Shown piece after piece: positions 57,604-64,000 of a DNA stretch of 64,000 nt. The DNA lies in assembly GCA_028456385.1 (NCBI GenBank), contig JALNQF010000099.1, positions 62,001-126,000 on the forward strand. The letters are read 5' to 3'. Origin of the DNA: Ophiosphaerella korrae (lineage: Eukaryota; Ascomycota; Dothideomycetes; Pleosporales; Phaeosphaeriaceae). The position numbers were made by a program, and so were the translations under genes. Under the pieces are notes generated by a model. That model searched no databases, was not told the origin of the DNA, and saw nothing but the letters and a program-made list of their open reading frames with translations. Numbering within the stretch: position 1 is the first letter of the stretch; each line of letters starts with the position of its first letter.

Positions 57604-59106
57604 TATATAATAAATTATTCTTTTTACATGAAGTCTTCCTCAATATCATGCAAATCAGGACTAGCTTCACATCTTTTGATTATTTCAACATCACCAACTT
57701 GTCACACTTTTAATGCTTCCCACTTTCCCTTCGTTTTGCTTTTTGTGCTTGAAGTGAGTATCGATGTTGACGTCCATCCACGCATCTGACTATCATGTGT
57801 AAGCGAACCGCTGTACTTCGGCTATGCTGCTTTGGTACTAACCCAACATGCTGTCTTGTTGATGAGGGATATATCACCCGTGGCGGAACGACCTGTGTTT
57901 GTAACGATGGATGCTTCAACATGTGTTGGCTTGTTCTAATGCATTACCAAGGGGATTTTGCTGTGAGGAAACAGGCAGGGCGTATCTCGTATACTGTTAG
58001 CACAAAGCATCACGTGATACACACACTGAAGCATGAATCTCAGAATTCATCGCCTAGATCTATTATTAACCCGTCAATAATTTTGTACACTTCGACTCTG
58101 ATATCATGCTCATGTTATATGGGGACCAAACTGAGGGAGTATATGTACAAAAAATCAAACTCCTGCACACATGACTTCCAGTCTTACGACTTTCAAATTA
58201 CCTATCCGTTTTACACAAAACATAGGGACGCTATCGATGCCACCCCCTCGTCTTAAAGTGGCATAGATCGAGCACCCTTACTCACCAGCATTGCAGTGCC
58301 TTTGCGATTGTTCAACCTCGCATTTGTCACTCGTCAGCAGCTTTCCAATGCTGCAAAAATGCTTCTAACTCTGTTGCATGGTTGTAGTGTGGCAATAACG
58401 CGTATAGTGTGGCGAGAGAGCAATTCTAGTTGTGGGCCATAAATCATTTCAGTGGGCTCCGATCAACCTGCCGATGCGCAGGAAGTCCAGAGATATGAGA
58501 GTTCTCGGTCCTCTCAGCTGTTGGCCGCACTGCCGCAGCTGAGCCTGGCAGAACTTGCATGTCACCAATGAGAGCTTCTGAGTGGATGTCATCGCCTTAC
58601 GCATCTTTCGCCATCTTTCTGTCATCTTTCAGCCTAAATACCCTCCAGGAACCACATATTCTGCGATCCTCTCCTAGAATACTCCTCAAAAGCATAAACT
58701 TGATCCCATCCATCATCTTCACCATGGATAAAAACATAGCGCGAGCTTTAGAACGGTACATTAATGATAGCATTTATTATATATGGAGGTCCTAGTATAC
58801 AGAATATTTTCCCAAAAATTCACAGTCGCCCTGGTGATAAGCGAAGGGTGGGGGCTACCTACACGGTGAAGCATGGTGGGGCGGACCAATAAGCGCCCGA
58901 CCGTGTCAGCTGCCTGCCACGTCACATCAGGCAACTGCAGAGACCAACCTCGTATTGTAGTTTAAGTTTACAGATTGAGACGCGTATGGAGTGCGCTGCA
59001 CGTGATTTTTTTCTCAGCCTTGCTTCAAAAAATGCAGAATTTTTGCCTCGTTTCACGATAACGTAGAAGCATTTACGGATTCGACCGTTCGACGTCTAAT
59101 ATCGTC
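57604..59106. other. Intergenic, upstream of AAA-HET gene
   Basis: AT-rich 3' flank of the RING-like gene, then upstream region of the AAA-HET gene. A 153-codon plus-strand frame at 57,795-58,256 is cysteine-containing but has no signal peptide and was not called. Confidence 0.5.
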
Positions 59107-62100
59107 ATGGCAACCGTCATTTCCGAGAAGACAAGCCCGCATCCCTCCGTCGATATGGCGACGTCGAATGGTGTTATTCTAGAACCAACGGACAAAAACT
59201 TCTCCCAGGCTCCCCTCCGTCTGCCAGAATGGTTCCTTCAAAACTGCGTGAAAACTTCAGAAGAATTGAATGAGCACAATCATCTTTTAACTATCTGCAA
59301 CAATGGCCAATCATTTCCGAAGAGTGCAGGTCTCCCAGTACAAACGGTCTCAAATCCAGAGACCTATATGATTGAATCAGCCATGTATAACAAACTCATT
59401 GATTTTGCCTCAGTCAATGTGTTACCTGGAGGGCATGGTTGGGCGAATAACAGCATTGATGGCAAAAAAGCTTTCGTCAACGATGGAGCGATGCTTAGGT
59501 TTCCTGGTGATACCAAGAGCCTGCCGTTTCTCACTGCTGTGATTGAGTATTTCGCGAAGGACATTGGTGCAGACTTGATCACGATGAGTTATGATGACTT
59601 TGAGGACTTGTGTGAGCACTTTGCTATCATGCAAAAAAGGAAGAAGTTGATGATGTTGACTGCCGCATCAAATTGTACTTCGATCAGAATCACCTTTCTG
59701 AGGATAAAGAAGATAAAACCCATACACTCGAAGAAATACTTGGGCCAGAACCGGAACAAGAAACGTATTCAGGGTTAGACGATGGCCTTTTCTTCTCCAA
59801 GAAAGGAAAGAATAAGAAGAAGAGTAAGAAGAAGACATTGGTCTGGGATGATGAGGAGGTGAATATGGAAGTGGGCGTAGAGGAGGTGAATTTTGAAACG
59901 GAGGATCAGACGACACAAACTAATTCTAGTCCTACTGTCGACGACAAAGCCTTTCCATTCAGTCTTATCCTTCAATCCACAGCAGCGAAAGGCGAGCTAA
60001 AACAAGGACCGAAGAGCCTTCGAGCGTATTGCCATCCACTTATAATACACATCCGGGGTGTACATAAATTCGTGAAGGATAAAGTCCAGCATAGCATCCT
60101 CATACAACTTCGAAACTATGTGCAAATGTGGGTGAAGCGAGGGAATGTGCTTTTGATTGCCACCGATTGCAATTCAGGAAGTGATCCCTATCAATCAAGC
60201 TTGAAGGACTCGTCAATACTAAATACCATCGGCCGCAATCCTGCGAGGAGAGTCACACGAATTGTTCCAGTCAACTCACAAGCACAGAGATCACTCCTCA
60301 AAAAGGACGACGGGAGAGAGATTGAACGAGAAAATATCCGAAAATTACAGAGACAAATACGGCAATATCCACTGATTGACAAGAGCTCATTCCTATTGCA
60401 ACCAAACGCTGTATGGTGTCTTGATGGAAGCCAGGCGTCGAAGCTATTACGGAAGAAGCTCTTGGATAGCGATGAATCTGAAGAAGCTGCAAGCAGCATC
60501 AGTAGAAAATTGGAAGTTAGCCACATCGAAAAGGTGCTTGTGCAAGTTGATGAACACATCAAAGCCTTAGATAATTGGAACCAATCTAGCGATGGTGATA
60601 AATGGTTGAGCTTTCCTCTCAAAGCACAAAGGGCTATTGCAGAGATTGAGAGCAAGAGATCGGAATACAAGTACGAGTATAATATGTTGAGCCTCCTTGT
60701 AAATCCCGGTAAGCTTTACTTCTCACAAGCATAGTTCTTGGGCTAATACTAATACTATCCAGATAATGTGGAGCAGGCTTGGGCCGACATCGAACTCGAC
60801 GAGCAGGTCACGAAGGCCATCACTCAGATGGTTGCCCTTGCCATATCTGGCCGCCAAGAGGCATATGGAATCCTCAAGACTGGTCGTATCGGAGACGCTC
60901 TACTCTACGGTCCGCCCGGAACGGGTAAGACACAACTAGCGCGTGTGCTTGCTCGAGAAACTAGATCTAATGCTGTTATGATTCACGCCTCAACTGCTGA
61001 GATCGAAGAGAAGTGGGTAGGGGAGACTGAGAAAATCATTAAAGCAATATTCAACCTTGGCCGGATGTTGTCTCCATCAATTATCTTCATCGATGAGGCG
61101 GACGCCCTTTTCAAAGCCCGTGGTCGCGATGATCGTGCATACGAACGCACCCGCATAAGCCAGCTTCTAGCTGAGGCAGATGGAATGGCACGGGCTTCAG
61201 CTGGAAATCAGCCATTCTTGTTACTCGCCACGAATTTTCCGCATCAGCTTGATAGTGCCGTCTTAAGACGTGTTCCAGGACGGTTATTTATCGGAATGCC
61301 AACTCTTGATTCTCGAGAGCGTATATTTAGCATATCACTTCGAAATGAGGTCCTCGATGAGGCCCTAAATCTACGAGAACTTGCGGCTCGCACGAAGGGT
61401 TATACTGGCTCTGATATCCAAACGGTGTGCGTCCAAGCGGCACTTATCTGCCAGGATGAGCTTGGCAATCAAGATGGAAAGATGAAGCGAGTGCTTCGAC
61501 ATACACACTTTCAACAAGCACTCACGCGCAGCGGTCCGACTGTTTCACGAAAACTCTTAGGAGACATCAAAGAGTTTGCCGCCGAGTTTGACCCTGCAGC
61601 GGTAGCAAAGTTAAACTTTGTTGAACCAGATACTTGGGGCCAGTTGAATAGCCAAAAGGAGAATGTTGTAGCGACAATTGCGTCCGAAGGTGGTGAATCA
61701 AAACCGGTGTCAGAGACACAGCTTGATGAAATACTCGAGCAGCCTTGGAATCCTAGCTCTGAAGATACCAGCGATATCAATCGTGGAATTGACCTTGTTC
61801 AACAGAATATCGTCAACAATCTGTTTGGTCGAGAGCATTACTCTTATCAGTCTCTTTCTGTTTCAGATGACGAAATAACTATATGGGATATTTATAGGCC
61901 AATACCAAGGGTCCGCCTTCTCCATTTATTCCCAGGCAAAGACCTCGAGCCTCTGCAAGGTTCACTGCAAATTTCAAGTCCCTTCCCACAACTAAGCCTC
62001 GGACGGGATCAGGCGAGCGAAAAAGACTCTAATATCGTGTACGAGGCTGTTTCTTACTGTTGGGGCGATGGTACGGACAAAGAAGACATTATCTGCAATG

Positions 62101-64000
62101 GAAAACGACAACAAGTAACCACCAGTCTTGCGAGGGCACTTCGAAGAGTTCGTCTCCCCGACAGGGTCCGGATTCTCTGGGCTGACGGCATTTGTATCAA
62201 CCAAAATGACATTGAAGAGCGTACCAAACAGGTCATGTTAATGGCAGCGATCTATTCACAAGCCGAACGTGTGCTATGTTGGCTGGGCGAGGATGGGGGG
62301 GACCATGCCAAGCATACGTTTGATATCGCAAAGCGATTCTGTATGAAGGTCGAGCGTCCACCGGGTGATGGGGAATACACTGAGATGAAAGGTGAAAATG
62401 GAGAGACTTTCCATGCCGACCGTTATCTTCATTCCGCACTCAACATCGTTGACGATGAATTTGAGCAGGAATTGAAAGCAAATAAAGTCCATATGACATC
62501 GTTATTCAAGAAATCTTGGTTCACTCGAATGTGGATCCGACAAGAAATAGGCTACGCTCCGAAAGCTTTGGTCTTATGCGGCGACATGGAACTAGATTGG
62601 AACGATCTGGAATGGTTTCGATCTTGGGCTGTTTTCAAATGTCACATCTCGACAGGAGCAACCCGAATGCAACTTGGCAATTTTCGCAATGTGAAATATC
62701 TTGTTAAGAACACTACCAGTTCATTCTTAGACCTGCTGCTTGAATCATCTAGATTTCAATGTACGGAACCTCGTGACAGGATATTTGCCCTGTTGTCTCA
62801 CCCTTCGGCGTATAAGGAATTGAGGACTGGGATAATGAGAAACTACAGCACCGAAGTCGTTGAAGCGATCTCTAACAGGGAAGGGAAAGCCAACATAGAC
62901 GCAAAAACAGACGGTGCATGGAGCGCTCTATGCGCTGATATCAGCATGTTTGCAGCTTCTCTGGCAGAAGAACTTGAAGGTAGCGATCCTTGGAAAGAAT
63001 TTTTCATCAACACCGCTAAAAGCCTCGAAACTTCAAGTATGATGATTGGCGGTGATTACCCAACATGGGATTCACCTGATAAACATCTAGAAAGACTGAT
63101 AGTAAAACAGAGTGAAAGTCGTAAATACCTTGAATCAGCCAGATACTACTTCAACAGAATGTTAGTATCTTATTCTGTTTCAAACAATGAATTTTAGGCT
63201 GACTCTTTTAGGTTAAATAGAAAAAGGCACATCAAAAATGATATAACGCTGGAAGACCAACCCATGTCTTCGAATTCACCGGTTTCCGAAAAACAAGTAG
63301 ACAGTCCGCTTTCCGTTGAAACGGACAATCCTGATGACAACTTTGGCCCAGAAGACAAAAGCATGCATAAGCTTATATCGTTTCTATCTGAAGCCAGAAG
63401 ACTCAACGAACTTGAAAACCCTGCCAAACATCCCCTCTATCGACTTCAACCCATGTCTGGGGATGCAGTCCTCAGCGTTCCAATCATCGAAGCAGATTAC
63501 AGTAGAACCCTCGAAGACATTTATCTCGAAATAGCCTGCCAAATTTTACTTGGTTCCCAAGACCTACGAATCTTATCTGCTGTTGATCATATTGGTAAAG
63601 ATGTAGTTTCTAGAGGTACTTTACCATCATGGGTTCCTCGATGGGACACTCATATCAGTAAGCTCAAGCCCGGCCTCTTAAAATCACCCTCTCGACCCCA
63701 ACCTTGGACAAACAAGATTTCGTTCGGAGAGGCTGTCCAAATTGAAGGGGAGATCTTAAACTGCCGCGGTTTCATTATCGACAGCATAGCATCGACTACT
63801 ACCCCCATATCTCGTAACTCATTCCTGGACTTCGACACACTGTTGAACTTCTGGAAACCTCTGATCTCCTGGCCAACACCCAAACACCCAACAGCAACTG
63901 ATAAACTTAAATTCTACCAGCGTCTCTTAACATTGAACAACGCGGGTAATTCAATTATGAGCGCCCTCGGCATTGGGCCTCATAACGAGAAACGGCTTGC
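59107..64000 (+). CDS. AAA ATPase-HET domain fusion protein (3' end outside window)
   Basis: More than 1,590 residues are visible. The ATG at 59107 is in good context. Coding segments are 59107-59638, about 59639-60708, 60763-63160 and 63212 to the window edge; introns 60709-60762 (ctaat branch) and 63161-63211 (ctgac branch) are clean. Around 59633-59638 (A6) the frame shifts by one, discussed in the findings. N-terminal part: region with FLTAVIEYFAKDIGADLI, a Lys-rich patch (KKGKNKKKSKKK), and PLIIHIRGVHKF with LRNYVQMWVKRGNVLLIAT, as in fungal Msp1-like AAA proteins. AAA core: Walker A GPPGTGKT (60909-60932), pore loop KWVGETEK, Walker B IIFIDEAD (61080-61103), sensor LLATNFP, LRRVPGR. HET domain: YEAVSYCWG (62040-62066), RILWADGICINQ (62169-62204), WFTRMWIRQEI (62517-62549), then the usual post-HET region with LPSWVPRWD. 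HET domains trigger fungal incompatibility cell death. Confidence 0.87.

Noticed and set aside
57795..58256. Plus-strand frame of 153 codons with many cysteines near its start
   Set aside because: No signal peptide, no splice signals, no domain, and the second half looks like translated AT-rich noncoding DNA.
59612..59639. A 28-nt GT-AG intron to explain the AAA-HET frame change
   Set aside because: Too short for fungal splicing; homopolymer indel or a longer intron is more plausible.

Overview
This is nuclear DNA from a filamentous ascomycete (Pezizomycotina). Introns are short (about 47-126 nt), start with GTAAGT- or GTGAGT-like donors, carry CTAAC/CTGAC-type branch points and end in AG. 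Gene families include SLX4, class I photolyase, nicotianamine synthase, HET and small secreted proteins. A plant-associated Dothideomycete is my best guess, on general gene content only.

Layout. 1-12 kb is ordinary gene-dense DNA: the 3' end of an MFS transporter, a membrane-anchored amidohydrolase, nicotianamine synthase, a mitochondrial GHITM/Bax-inhibitor-1 protein, an Arg/Asp-rich protein with a coding minisatellite, and a low-complexity protein with a conserved C-terminus. 12-25 kb is looser: a GST, a CPD photolyase, a two-exon small secreted protein, a cysteine-rich exon fragment and a four-exon proline-rich gene that seems internally duplicated. 25.9-32.2 kb holds an F-box protein convergent with SLX4. 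From 32.2 to 51.2 kb is a 19-kb gene-poor block with no gene I can call confidently. It holds degenerate tandem repeats, an imperfect direct repeat, a cysteine-rich exon candidate and two tRNA-like Pol III cassettes. 51.2-64 kb is genic again: a small hypothetical gene, a Vps70/GCPII-like M28 peptidase, a RING-like protein and, running off the right edge, a very large protein joining a classical AAA ATPase to a HET domain.

The genes do not form one pathway or a biosynthetic cluster. The most striking object is the AAA-HET protein (59,107 to beyond 64,000). Its ATPase has a classical-clade pore-loop motif (KWVG), Walker A and B motifs, a sensor-1 Asn and an Arg-finger region. It is not a STAND/NACHT module, yet it is fused to a HET cell-death/allorecognition domain. 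This suggests a sensor that couples substrate threading, rather than NLR-type oligomerisation, to a HET effector. Its frame shifts by one base at an A6 tract near 59,635, so it is either disrupted, mis-sequenced or spliced there.

Gene models with introns were assembled by eye from splice signals and reading-frame continuity. No similarity search was possible.
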